Assembly (NCBI GenBank): GCA_016709005.1
Contig: JADJEU010000002.1
Coordinates: 434,001 to 498,000 of the forward strand
Length of the DNA stretch: 64,000 bases
Direction of reading: 5' to 3'
From: Crocinitomicaceae bacterium
Lineage (GTDB): Bacteria > Bacteroidota > Bacteroidia > Flavobacteriales_D > Crocinitomicaceae
The position numbers were made by a program, and so were the translations under genes. The first letter of the stretch is position 1. Each line of letters starts with the position of its first letter. The notes beneath the pieces are model-generated. The model was given only the letters and a program-made list of their open reading frames with translations. It did not search any database and was not told the DNA's origin. Positions 28,122 through 39,500 of the stretch are shown one piece after another.

Positions 28122-28793
28122 TTAAATTAATCCACGTAAAGTTTTCACCAATTCTTTTTCATTGGTTGATTCAGATACAAGAATATCCTTCATTCCCAGT
28201 TCACGAAGGCGCGCTGCTGTCGTCTCACCAATAGCCAAAATTTGCGTCTTGAGTTCCGGTCTATTCGACAACAAAAATCCATCCACGTTTGACGGACTCG
28301 TAAATAAGATTATCCCTGGAATATCACTCAGTTTATCACTCACCAAAGCAGTTTTGTAGGTAATCAATTCAGTGACGTTTTCTGTTTTGACCTGAGATGA
28401 AATATTCTTTTTTGAGATATCGCTAAGTGGAAATAAAACGGTTTCGACTGACTTAATTTGATTAAAAAAATCATGCCCGATTTCTTTAGTAGGTTTTGAA
28501 TCAGACCCAATAAAATCCACTTCTATACCGCGTATAGAAAGCTCTGCAGCCGTACCATTTGATAGAGCAGCTACTTTATTTGCAGCCAATTTATAATGTG
28601 CAAAATACAAGTTGACACTTTGCGGTGAGGAGAAAAATATCCAGTCTGTCTCTGGAATTGTGAGTCCGGTAATTGCAACCGTTTCAATAAACGATTTTTC
28701 AATCAGATCAATCTTTTTTTCACCAGTCCATTTTCGGATTAACGAATCAGCTTTGAGTGATCGGGTAACAAGTATTGATTTACCCTTATTCAC
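28122..28793 (-). CDS. hemD: Uroporphyrinogen-III synthase
   Basis: A 223-residue enzyme closing hydroxymethylbilane to uroporphyrinogen III. The family is poorly conserved, but IFFSSPQSVNLYFAH at about 51-65, IILFTSPSNVDGFL at about 161-174 and ILAIGETTAARLRELG at about 185-200 are typical. Position directly after hemC, overlapping it by 8 bases with a GTG start, strongly supports the call. Confidence 0.92.
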   Translation of the reverse strand: MNKGKSILVTRSLKADSLIRKWTGEKKIDLIEKSFIETVAITGLTIPETDWIFFSSPQSVNLYFAHYKLAANKVAALSNGTAAELSIRGIEVDFIGSDSKPTKEIGHDFFNQIKSVETVLFPLSDISKKNISSQVKTENVTELITYKTALVSDKLSDIPGIILFTSPSNVDGFLLSNRPELKTQILAIGETTAARLRELGMKDILVSESTNEKELVKTLRGLI

Positions 28794-29676
28794 CTTTTAA
28801 ATCGTTCACAATTTTTTGAATCAAGCCTTCTGTTGATGCCTCTTCGTATCGTAAAACTTTTCCAGGTTCTGAGGCCGTTTTTGAATAACTCACCAGTACT
28901 TTAAAGTTTGAATTTTCCTTTTTGCAGAAAACTCCCAACGGCAATTGACAACCGCCTTGCATCAGCCGCATCACTTCACGTTCCACGTGAATAGATTCAG
29001 CTACATCGGCATGATGAATCTCTTTTAATGCTTTTGCAAGTTCAACATCTTCTTCACGAATCTGCAAACCTAAAACACCTTGCGCGGGTGCCGGAATAAA
29101 ATCTTCTGCAGAAAACTGAACGGTTTTAATTCCTGTCAGATCAAGCCTCAATCGCTCTACCCCAGCTGCAGCTAATACAATTGCATCGTAATTTCCATCG
29201 CGCAATTTTTGAACACGTGTCGGTACATTTCCGCGCAAATCGTTGATGGTACAATCAGGCCGCAAACGAATCAGTTGAGATTTTCTTCTTGCAGCAGAGG
29301 TTCCAATATTTGCATTTTTCTTCAGTGAAAAAGGTTGTGACAAATCAAATGCGCGTTCATGAATCAACAACAAATCTGCAGGGTTTTCTCTATACGACAC
29401 CGCACCAATGACAAGGCCTTCAGGATTTGTTGTTTCTAAATCTTTGTGAGAGTGAACAGCCAAATCTACTTCTTTACGCAACAAAGCTTCTTCAATTTCT
29501 TTGGTGAAAAAACCTTTGCCTTCTATCTTATCAAAACTCAAATTCTGAATACGATCTCCTTTAGTGATGATGATTTGAATTTCAATCTGATGACCCAGTT
29601 TTTCAAGTTGATCTTTTACAAAATGTGCTTGCCATAAAGCCAGATCACTGCCTCGTGAACCAATTCTTATTTTCAT
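28786..29676 (-). CDS. hemC: Porphobilinogen deaminase (hydroxymethylbilane synthase)
   Basis: A 296-residue enzyme polymerising four porphobilinogens. It begins IRIGSRGSDLALWQAHFV. Other hallmarks are LAVHSHKDLETTNPEGL at about 73-89, IGTSAARRKSQL, LRGNVPTRVQKL, and the cofactor-attachment cysteine in MRLMQGGCQLPLG at about 240. The 3' end overlaps hemD, and the 5' end overlaps the hemA stop by 4 bases (ATGA). Confidence 0.97.
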   Translation of the reverse strand: MKIRIGSRGSDLALWQAHFVKDQLEKLGHQIEIQIIITKGDRIQNLSFDKIEGKGFFTKEIEEALLRKEVDLAVHSHKDLETTNPEGLVIGAVSYRENPADLLLIHERAFDLSQPFSLKKNANIGTSAARRKSQLIRLRPDCTINDLRGNVPTRVQKLRDGNYDAIVLAAAGVERLRLDLTGIKTVQFSAEDFIPAPAQGVLGLQIREEDVELAKALKEIHHADVAESIHVEREVMRLMQGGCQLPLGVFCKKENSNFKVLVSYSKTASEPGKVLRYEEASTEGLIQKIVNDLKGE

Positions 29677-30908
29677 TTTTCAGAATCTTTAGTCATCAGC
29701 ATTTCTTTTGCCATCAGCATTGGAACACTAACATATTTTTTTTCCATGTAATCCAAAATCTTCTCAAGCACTTCTTTTGAGCCCGAATCAAGCTGACTCA
29801 ATTCTTTCGAAAACACTTGATTGACGGCTGTCGAACGAATTTCTTTGACACGCTCCGGAATGGATCGCATTTTCAATTCAACCTGACGCATTTTGAAAAT
29901 CTCTTTAAACTCTTCCACTTTTTCGTAGATAATTTGTCGCACTTTAATGAGTTCCTTTTTACGTTCTTTGAGATTTGAATCTGCGATTGTTTTTAAGTAC
30001 TCAACAGAGATGTGATCTATTGGATATTTCTTAACTAGTTGTGGATCTAAATCACTAGGAATAGCAAGGTCAATCACCACTTTTTTCCCTGAATCTTTTC
30101 CAACTAAAATTTTATAAATATCCGATGTTATAATGTGATCTTGTGAACCCGTACATGACACCAAAATATCAAATCCATCGCTGTGATTTTTTAATTCAGA
30201 AAGTGGTTTTGCAACACCGCCAGTAAAGCGCGCCAGCACTTCTGCCTTCTCAAGGGATCGATTGTAAATCGTATAATTTCTAAACCCGTGTTTCTTCAAA
30301 AAACGACACATGTTTGTATTGGTAACGCCCGCTCCAACAACAACCACTCGCGCATTCAATTCGAGTTGTTTTTCATTGAGACTGTGATAAGCAAGTGACA
30401 CAACAGACACAGGTTTATTAGCAATGGTAGTTTCTGTATATACCTTTTTTGCGGTTTCAATAGTTTGACGAATCACAACACGAATCAAATCACCAGACAA
30501 ATTATTGGCCTTTGAGAATTCGTAAGCATTTCTGACTTGTGTGATAATTTCACGTTCACCAATGACCATAGAATCAACAGATGATGCTACTTCTATCAAA
30601 TGATTCACAGCGTTAATTCCATTCCAGCATTTTGCCCTTTCAAGATACATTTGAATGCGCGCGTGATCCCAATCCGAATTAAACGCTTTCAAAAAGATGG
30701 CCATAAAATCACCGTCCACTTCTTCTTCTGCAACAAAAATAAATTCAACGCGATTACAGGTCGAGAGATACATAATTTCAGACAGGTTCATTTCCTGTTT
30801 GATCTTATTCATGCGGTCAACAATTGCATCCGTTTCAACATGAAATTTTCCGATCTCATCCAGACCAATGCTATTGTGCGTAAATGCTATAACGTTAAAA
30901 CGAATCAT
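29673..30908 (-). CDS. hemA: Glutamyl-tRNA reductase
   Basis: A 411-residue NADPH-dependent enzyme making glutamate-1-semialdehyde from Glu-tRNA, the committed step of C5-pathway heme synthesis. The catalytic cysteine is in YLSTCNRVEF at about 48-57. GEREIITQVRNAYEFSK is at about 116-132, the NADP-binding VVVGAGVTNTNMCRF at about 187-201, and a C-terminal dimerisation helix region is present. First gene of the overlapping hemA-hemC-hemD operon. Confidence 0.96.
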   Translation of the reverse strand: MIRFNVIAFTHNSIGLDEIGKFHVETDAIVDRMNKIKQEMNLSEIMYLSTCNRVEFIFVAEEEVDGDFMAIFLKAFNSDWDHARIQMYLERAKCWNGINAVNHLIEVASSVDSMVIGEREIITQVRNAYEFSKANNLSGDLIRVVIRQTIETAKKVYTETTIANKPVSVVSLAYHSLNEKQLELNARVVVVGAGVTNTNMCRFLKKHGFRNYTIYNRSLEKAEVLARFTGGVAKPLSELKNHSDGFDILVSCTGSQDHIITSDIYKILVGKDSGKKVVIDLAIPSDLDPQLVKKYPIDHISVEYLKTIADSNLKERKKELIKVRQIIYEKVEEFKEIFKMRQVELKMRSIPERVKEIRSTAVNQVFSKELSQLDSGSKEVLEKILDYMEKKYVSVPMLMAKEMLMTKDSEK

Positions 30909-31064
30909 GTATTTGTGACTGCAAAATTCCTCATAACTAAAAGTGCTATTGTCATGAATTTGTCAGCAGGTCGCAAATATGAGAAAAATCAGTGGAACTG
31001 AGAACTAAAATATAGCTCACTCAGATACTAACCTAGGAATCGCACATTGACACCACCAACACGC

Positions 31065-31093
31065 TTGAGAATAAGTGCTAACGATTATCTTTA
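31065..31093 (+). promoter_or_regulatory. Candidate promoter for the spermidine-synthase-like gene
   Basis: TTG (31065-31067), 18 bases, then TATCTTTA (31086-31093), one mismatch to TAnnTTTG. It lies 45 bases before the ATG at 31138. Confidence 0.4.
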
Positions 31094-31137
31094 CATACTT
31101 GAGAGAAAGCATGCCTTGACAATAAGCTCCTGAAACT

Positions 31138-32703
31138 ATGAACCCGAAACGAAACATATTATTTACCCTTGCCTTTATTGAAGGGGCCTCTGTAATGGCC
31201 TGTGAATTATTCAGTGCAAAAATGATTGCGCCATTTTTTGGTGGATCGCTTTATGTTTGGGCAGCCGTTTTAGGCATTACCTTACTTGCCCTCATGAGTG
31301 GATACTATTTAGGCGGATCCATTTCGGCAAAAGCAACCAAGAAAAACTTAGTTTATTGGATTTTAATTTTGGCAGGATTTTTCATGATGATTATGCCGCA
31401 CACCAGCATTTGGATTATGACTCTGAATCTTGACTTAAGTGTTCAGTTGGGATCTACAATTTCTTTACTTGTTTTTATGTTTCCACCGTTGGTATTAATG
31501 GGTATGACATCGCCCATTATTATTAACATGATCAATACGCAACTTGATGAAACCGGAAAAAGCGCAGGCTCTGTTTATGCGATTTCTACTTTCGGCGGAA
31601 TCATTGCAACCTTTTTAGTTGGATTTTATTTACTGCCTGAATTTGGCATTAAATGGCCTTGTTTTATTTTCGGATTAATCTTGATGTGTGCCCCCATTTT
31701 TGTTTTGCTGAAATCAAAATATTTTAAAGCTGCATTGTTTTTTTTACCAGTGATTTATGTAGGATACGCAAATACTTCAGGAGCTCAATCACAAAATGAA
31801 AACATCAAAATAATTTATGAATCTGAAGGTGTTTTAGGACAGATTCGCGTCATCGATATGATGTATCAAACAGCTACTCGTGGCATGCAACCGGGCCGGA
31901 CATTAATGGTAAACAACACGGCACAAACCATAATGGACTTGAATAATCCTGAATATGATCTCTGGGATTGGTCATACTATTTTCCAACCGCGGTGAGCAT
32001 CTATCCTGAAGGCAGCGATGTATTACTTTTAGGTCTTGGCGGCGGCACCTTGGTTCAGCAATTTGATCGCTTAAAATTCAACGTTGATGTAGTCGAAATT
32101 GATCAGCGCGTAAAAGATATTGCGATAGAATATTTTTACATTGACCCAGCAACAAATATTATTATTGATGACGCTAGAAGATACATTAACACCTGTGAGA
32201 AAAAGTATGATGTGATTACGCTTGATTTATTTTTAAACGAAACACCTCCAGGTCATGTTTTGACTGTTGAGAGTTTTAAAAAAATTAAAGCGCTTTTAAA
32301 TCCAGAAGGAATGGTGATGATGAATTTTTACGGATATATTTCTGGTGAAAAAGGTCGCGCATCACGCTGTATTCTTAAAACATTTGAAGCTGCAGGATTT
32401 TATGTTGATCTGCTGGCCACTCCTGGAGCAGAAGCGAACCGGAATTTAATTTTTTTAGCCTCTCTTGAAAAGAAAAATTTTGATGGTATTAATTATTCAG
32501 AGCCGCATTCAATACAAATCATAAATCTTGAACAACATTTCGTCAATAAAGCAACCATTGATATGACTGATGCTTTAGTCCTTACAGATAACCAACCAAT
32601 TCTTGAAAAAATATATATCCCTGCGGCACTCGATTGGAGAAAGAGTTCGATTGATTACAATCTAAAACCAATCATTCAAAACGGAGTTGAGCTTGTGAAA
32701 TAA
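31138..32703 (+). CDS. Fused multi-pass membrane/spermidine-synthase-like protein
   Basis: A 521-residue protein. The first about 215 residues form at least seven membrane segments (start NILFTLAFIEGASVMACEL; PLVLMGMTSPIIINM). The rest is a Rossmann aminopropyltransferase-like domain with the glycine-rich motif LLLGLGGGTLVQQF at about 301-314, the acidic turn VDVVEIDQRVKDIAIEYF, and LDLFLNETPPGHVLTVESF. This is the architecture of bacterial fused MFS/spermidine-synthase proteins. The substrate is not predictable; polyamine synthesis itself is not assured, since no speD or speA-type gene lies nearby. Confidence 0.88.
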   Translation: MNPKRNILFTLAFIEGASVMACELFSAKMIAPFFGGSLYVWAAVLGITLLALMSGYYLGGSISAKATKKNLVYWILILAGFFMMIMPHTSIWIMTLNLDLSVQLGSTISLLVFMFPPLVLMGMTSPIIINMINTQLDETGKSAGSVYAISTFGGIIATFLVGFYLLPEFGIKWPCFIFGLILMCAPIFVLLKSKYFKAALFFLPVIYVGYANTSGAQSQNENIKIIYESEGVLGQIRVIDMMYQTATRGMQPGRTLMVNNTAQTIMDLNNPEYDLWDWSYYFPTAVSIYPEGSDVLLLGLGGGTLVQQFDRLKFNVDVVEIDQRVKDIAIEYFYIDPATNIIIDDARRYINTCEKKYDVITLDLFLNETPPGHVLTVESFKKIKALLNPEGMVMMNFYGYISGEKGRASRCILKTFEAAGFYVDLLATPGAEANRNLIFLASLEKKNFDGINYSEPHSIQIINLEQHFVNKATIDMTDALVLTDNQPILEKIYIPAALDWRKSSIDYNLKPIIQNGVELVK

Positions 32704-33064
32704 TTTGTCATTAAAGATGAAATCATTATCGCAACAAATATTGTTTTTCTAAACAAACTACTGACGTCAATGATTGCGTGAAGAGAATTCAGCCTGCTAT
32801 TTATGTGCTTATTTTAACAGGCCTTGTTTAAAGCTAACGATTTGTGCGATAAGCAACGAATATATTGGTTCCCGAACGTTAGCTCTCTCAAAACATCTCA
32901 CCTGTTTTTGTCCTCCAAACCTGATAGTTAACTCAGAATTAAAAAATAGCAACAAAATTGTAGTCCCAAACGACGGTATCTGGCAACCCAATTCTTAACT
33001 TGTCGTCTTTACAATGAATAAAATTCAATGGAAGGGTTTCCTTTCCATGACAAATTTCTGCACC
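32704..33064. other. Intergenic region upstream of the giant-protein operon
   Basis: About 360 bases. Short open frames exist on both strands (for example 32774-32998) but they lack any recognisable motif or clear start. I see no strong hairpin or repeat. The promoter for the secreted protein at 33065 and the giant gene should lie here. Confidence 0.5.
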
Positions 33065-33496
33065 ATGAATATAAAACTGAACATTTTGGCACTTTGCCTT
33101 ATAATTCAATCCTTCGTAATTGCACAAAATTCTACTTCAGAAAAAATAATTCAATTCTTAGGTAACGAGCGATATTTGATTGAGTCAGAATCAAACCCGG
33201 GATTAATTAAGTTTCTTGAATCAAAAATACTTTTTGGATTTGAAGTGATCGATTATAATCCGGCAAAAGAAAAAAGTTTTAAGAACATTGAGTCAATTTC
33301 TTTGATCAGTAAATCATCTCCTGGCTCTATCTCGGTTGAAGACTTTATCGATCTTTATAACAAAGGGACATTAAACATTCTTTTATATAATATACCTATC
33401 TCTGACGGTACAGAAACATACTACAAATTAGGAAACACTGGCAAAGCCTTAATCATGCGTTCGGTACAATATATCAATTCCAAAATCTCCCAATAA
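33065..33496 (+). CDS. Small secreted protein preceding the giant adhesin gene
   Basis: A 143-residue protein from ATG 33065, chosen because a signal peptide starts there (MNIKLNILALCLIIQSFVIA); an in-frame ATG at 33014 is less likely. The mature part has charged and hydrophobic residues alternating (NERYLIESESNPGLIKFLES) and contains no cysteine. I do not recognise it. The stop lies 12 bases before the ATG of the 3752-codon gene, so both are probably on one transcript and the product may assist or accompany the giant protein; that is inference. Confidence 0.72.
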   Translation: MNIKLNILALCLIIQSFVIAQNSTSEKIIQFLGNERYLIESESNPGLIKFLESKILFGFEVIDYNPAKEKSFKNIESISLISKSSPGSISVEDFIDLYNKGTLNILLYNIPISDGTETYYKLGNTGKALIMRSVQYINSKISQ

Positions 33497-33508
33497 ACCA
33501 GAAGTTAT

Positions 33509-36500
33509 ATGCGATATATTTACAAAGCAATACTTTCTTTAGTGTTAATGAGTTCTGGGTTCTTATTTGCCCAAACCTATAACATGACTAACGGGACGAT
33601 AAACACATGTTCTGGAAATTTTTACGATAGCGGTGGAGCCGCGGGTAGTTATCTTAATGGAGAGAATTTTACCCTTACTATATGTTCTACTATTGCTGGG
33701 CAATCACCACAATTAAATTTTAGCGCATTTTCCACTGAAGGATGTTGTGACTTCATGACAATTTACAATGGACCCAATACTGCATCTCCTATCATAGGTA
33801 CATATGCAGGTATAACTTCGCCAGGTATTGTCACAGGAACAGGTTCTTGTATCACTATCGTGTTTACTTCAGATGGTTCAATAACATCAACAGGTTGGGC
33901 TGCCGCAATTTCGTGTGTAACTCCACCTCCGCCATCTACAAATTATAATATGTCTAATGGCTCAATTAGTGCGTGTACCGGCACTTTTTATGATCCTGGA
34001 GGAACAGGAAATTACGGCAATAGCCAAAACTTTACCTATACCATTTGTCCAAGTACTCCGGGGAGTATGGTACAAGTTAACTTTACAACTTTTGCTTTAG
34101 AAAATTCATTGGATTTTTTAACAATTTATAATGGTAACACTACAGGAGCTCCATCTTTAGGAACATACACTGGTACAGCAGGACCTGGATTAGTTCAGGC
34201 TACCCCAGGAAACCCAACAGGGTGTTTAACATTTGTTTTTACTACCGACGGAAGTGTAACATTAGCGGGGTGGGTTGGAGCCATTGCCTGTATTGCTCCT
34301 TGTCAAACTATTACAGCAAATATTACCAGTACAGTACCTGCTCCAATAACTGGAGTTGTAAAAATATGTGCTGGCCAAAGTGTTACTTTTAACGGAAATG
34401 GTACCTTTTCAAATTCTGGAGTTGGAGCCACTTATACATGGAACTTTGGCGATGGGACTACTGCTACTGGAACCTCTGTTAGTCATGTCTACGCCACTCC
34501 TGGTTCTTATTCAGTTGGTTTAACAATTACGGATCCAAGTGGATGTACAAATAATAACTCTGCAGGCCAGATAGTTCAAGTATCTACAAATCCAACAATA
34601 ACGACTGCCGCTGCACCAAGTCCAATTTGTTTAGGTCAATCTTCAAATTTAAGCGCAACCGTGACAATGATTCCTTATGTCCCGAATTGTACTCCACCAG
34701 TATCTGGTACAACATTTCTACCAGATGGATCTGGAGTTTCATATCAAACAGCGATAAGTGTCAACTGCTTCAATTCTGGTCAAACAGTCTCCAGTGCCGC
34801 CGATATCAGCGGTATTTGTCTAACAATGGAGCACTCTTATATTGGTGATTTAGAACTTGAAATTATTTGTCCAAATGGTCAATCCATGATTTTAAAACCT
34901 TATCCTGGAGGGTCAAATACATACCTTGGTGCTCCATTGGATGATCCAGCTGTTGGACCTGGTGTTGGAGCGCTTTATTGCTTCACTCCTGGGGCTGCAA
35001 CACTGTTAGTTAATGGTCCTACAATACTATCCGGAACTCCGGCTTCACCTTCAATTACCCCGGGTAACTATATGCCATCTGATCCATGGTCTGATCTAAT
35101 CGGTTGTCCATTGAATGGTAATTGGACTATTCAAGTCACTGATAATTTAGGAGCAGATAATGGATATATATTTAACTGGGACGTTAACTTTACTGTTCCG
35201 CCAGCGGCAGGTGGCTTTACTCCAACTATTGCATCTCAAGGCTGGTTGCCAACTGCCGGATTAACTTCAACCGGTGCAACTACCTCTACGGTGACTCCAA
35301 CTGCGGCAGGTTCGACATGCTACACTTATTCAGTAACAGACAACTTTGGATGCACCAATACTGCTGTCCAATGTGTAACTGTAACAAATGCACCAATCAT
35401 GACTAGTCCGGCAACTGCAACAATTTGCAGTGGGGGAACTGTAAATATTCCACTGACAAGCACAATGGCTGGTTCAACTTATACATGGGTAGCAGCATCA
35501 AATACGAGCGTAACAGGTGAGAGTACAACGCTACAAACCTCCTCAACAATAAATAATACACTTGTTAACACAACAACAGGGGTGGAAACCGTGACCTATA
35601 CCGTTACTCCAACTAATGGATGTGTTGGGATAGCCCAAACAGTTACGGTCACTATAAATCCTCCTCCCTTAATAACCGCTGAACCAGATCTTACTTTCTG
35701 TGCCGGTGCAGTAGTACCTTTGAATGCATTTGTGAGTACTCCTGCAGGGGCAACTTTTACATGGACTAACTCTAATGTTGCTATTGGCCTTGCGGCAAGT
35801 GGAACTGGAAGTGTGCCTGTTTTTAATGCTACTAATTCTACTGGCGCTGCAATTGCTTCAACTATTACAGTCATTCCAACGCTAGCTGGTTGTGTTGGGG
35901 TTGCAGAGGTTTATACAATCACTGTGAATCCTGCACCAGTTATGACGAGTCCAAGCGCAGTGACAATTTGCAGTGGCACGGCAGTAAACATTCCGCTGAC
36001 TTCCAATATTGGCGCAACTTACACTTGGATTGCAGCAAGCAACGGAAGTGTTACCGGAGAAAGTTTTACAACACTGCAGACAACCTCTTCTATAATAAAC
36101 ACGCTTACCAATACGACTACAGCCAATCAAAATGTAGTTTATACTGTCACTCCAACATCAACACCGGGAGGCTGTGTAGGTGCGCCGCAAACTGTGACAG
36201 TGACAGTGTCTCCAAAACCAACAATGGTTAGTGCAAATAGCGCAACCATCTGCTCAGGAGGGACCGTTAACATTCCGCTTCTTACAAATATCGCTGGATC
36301 AACTTTTTCCTGGATTGCAGCTGACAACACAAACGTAACAGGTGAAAGTACTTCTATCCAAACAGCAAACACTCTCAACAATACCCCCACTAATAATACG
36401 AGCACGTCCCAGATTGTTGTTTACACCGTAACGCCCACCTTTGGATTGTGTGCGGGAAACCCCCAGACAGTTAACGTCACCGTCAATCCGCTTCCAGTTA

Positions 36501-39500
36501 TTACTGCTGAGCCTGATCTTACTTTCTGTGCTGGCGCAGCAGTACCTGCAAACCCATTCGTCAGCACGCCGGCTGGAGCTACTTTTGCATGGACAAACTC
36601 TAATACCGCAATAGGTCTTGGGGCGAATGGAACGGTGAGCGTTCCTGTTTTTACAGCAACCAACGCAACTGCTGCTGCTATTACTTCTACTATCACAATC
36701 ACGCCTACTATTGGAACATGTGTTGGACCCGTTGAAATTTATACTATTACTGTAAATCCACTTCCAGTTATTACTGCTGAACCTGATCTTACTTTCTGCG
36801 CAGGTGCAGCGGTGCCACTGAATTCATTTGTAACTGTTCCGGCAGGTGCAACATTTGCTTGGACTAACTCAAATACCGCAATAGGTCTTGCAGCAAGTGG
36901 CACTGCTGACGTTCCTGCTTTTACTGCAACCAACGCAACTGCTGCTGCTATTACTTCTACTATCACAATCACACCTACTCTTGGAACATGTGCTGGACCA
37001 GTTGAAATTTATACTATTACGGTAAATCCGCTCCCTGTTATCACTGCAGAACCAGATCTTATTTTCTGTGCAGGCGCTGCGGTACCATTAAACTCATTTG
37101 TGAGTACCCCCCCAGGGGCAACTTTTGCATGGACAAACTCAAACACAACGATTGGCCTTGCTGCCAATGGGACTGTGAGTGTTCCAGCGTTTGCTGCAAC
37201 CAACGCAACGGCAGCTGCTATAACCTCTACCATTACAGTTACGCCAACTCTTGGAACATGTGTTGGCCCAGTGGACGTTTATACCATTACGGTAAATCCA
37301 ACCCCGACAGTAACTGATCCTGCTGATCAAACTATCTGTGCCGGTGGGCCAACAAATGCAGTAAACTTTACAGGTACTGCGGGTACAACTTTTAACTGGG
37401 TGAACAGCAATACAACAATTGGTCTTGCTGCAAGTGGAACCGGAAATATTGCCGCATTTACCGCGGTTAATGGAACAGGTGCGCCAGTAACTGCTACCAT
37501 TACAGTTACTCCTGTTTTAGGCGCTTGCACAGGGGCATCGCAAACATTTACGATCACCGTAAACCCAAATCCAATCATCGCTGTGTCAGGTGTCAGCCCA
37601 ACAGCTTGTGCCGGAACTAACGGAACTATTACAATTACAGGTTTGGCAAACAGCACAGCCTACAATGTTAGCTATACTGATGATGGAGTACCAGTTGGTC
37701 CTATAGCGCTTACCTCAAATGGCGCAGGTGCAATAACTATAACTGGTCTGAATGCAGGATCCTACACAAACTTCATAGTTGCTCTTGGCGCATGCACAAG
37801 CACAAGTGCCACCATTGTAGTTCTTGTTGATCCTGCCGCTCCAACTGTTACAGATCCTGCTGATCAAACTTTATGTGCAAGCACGAATACGACTGCGGTT
37901 AACTTTACAGGTACGGCTGGCGCAACATTCAACTGGACTAATAACACGCCTTCAATCGGTCTTGCAGCAAGTGGCACTGGTAATATTGCATCATTCCCTG
38001 CTACCAATGCTGGGGCAACGCCAGTAACGGCAACAATTACTGTTACCCCATCTCTTGCAGGATGTGTAGGTACGCCACAAACTTTTACAATTACTGTCAA
38101 TCCAATTGCCACTGCAAATGCTAACGTGGATCAAGCTATTTGTGCCGGTGGAACAATTACACTTGCCGGGGCTATTGGCGGTTCAGCTACTAGTTCAACC
38201 TGGTCTGCTCCTACAGGTGCCTTCTCAAGTGCTACCAGTTTAACTTCTACTTATACCCCTTCTATTGCTTCAGGAACTGTTACACTCACACTAACCACAA
38301 ATGATCCTGCTGGACCTTGTAACGCGGCAACCGATGTCATGATAGTGACAGTGAACCCAGTGCCTGTCATTGCAGTATCCGGTGTTAGTCCGACATCATG
38401 CGGTGGAACTAACGGAACTATAACAATCACTGGTCTTTCTAACAGCACCGTATACAACGTCAGTTATACAGATGATGGAACGCCAGTTGGGCCTATATCA
38501 TTAACTTCAAATGGCGCTGGTGCAATTACCATCACTGGTTTAAATGCTGGATCGTATACAAACTTTGTTGCTGCCCTCGGAGCTTGTTCAAGCGCAAGTG
38601 CAACGGTTGTCGTTCTGGTTGATCCAGCTGCTCCAACAGTTACTGATCCTGCTGATCAAACATTATGTGCTAACACAAATACCACTGCGGTGAACTTTAC
38701 GGGCACAGCTGGAGCAACTTTCAACTGGACAAATACTACACCTTCAATCGGTCTTGCGGCAAGTGGTACGGGAAATATCGCGGCATTCGCTGCAACCAAT
38801 GCTGGTGCCACTCCGGTAACTGCAACAATTACCGTTACCCCGTCGCTTGCAGGATGTGTAGGTACCCCACAAACTTTTACAATCACCGTCAATCCAATTC
38901 CAACAGTCACTGATCCGACTGATCAATCACTTTGCGCAAATGCCACTACGAATGCCGTAAACTTTGCAGGTAGTACGGGCGCAACATTTAACTGGACCAA
39001 CACAAACACAACAATTGGACTTGCAGCAAGCGGAACTGGTAATATTGCAGCCTTCACTGCGCTCAATCCAACACCAGGAACAACGGCTAACGCAACCATT
39101 ACCGTTACACCGGTGCTAAACGGTTGCAATGGAACTCCGCAAACATTTACTATCAGTGTTATCAATACACTGCCTACATTAACGTGTCCGGGCAACTTAA
39201 CTGCGGTCTGTTCAATTACAGAGCAACCAGCTTATGCAAGCTTTGCCGCGTTTACTGGTGCTGGTGGTACGGCAAGTTCAATTGGCGGCACAATTCAATC
39301 TGCTACTTTTACGCTGGTGAGTGAAGTTTCAAACGGCGGAACTTGTCCTGAAATTGTTACAAGAACCTACAGCATTCAAGACAACTGTGGAAGTACAGCA
39401 ACTTGTACGCAAACAATCACCATTGATGATAACATTAACCCTACTGGAACCGCACCTGCAGCAATCACTGTTCAATGTGTTGCCGCTATTCCTGCAGCCG

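Noticed and set aside
32774..32998. Open frame of 74 codons upstream of the giant operon
   Set aside because: No recognisable motif, no signal peptide, an equally long frame exists on the other strand; treated as noncoding.
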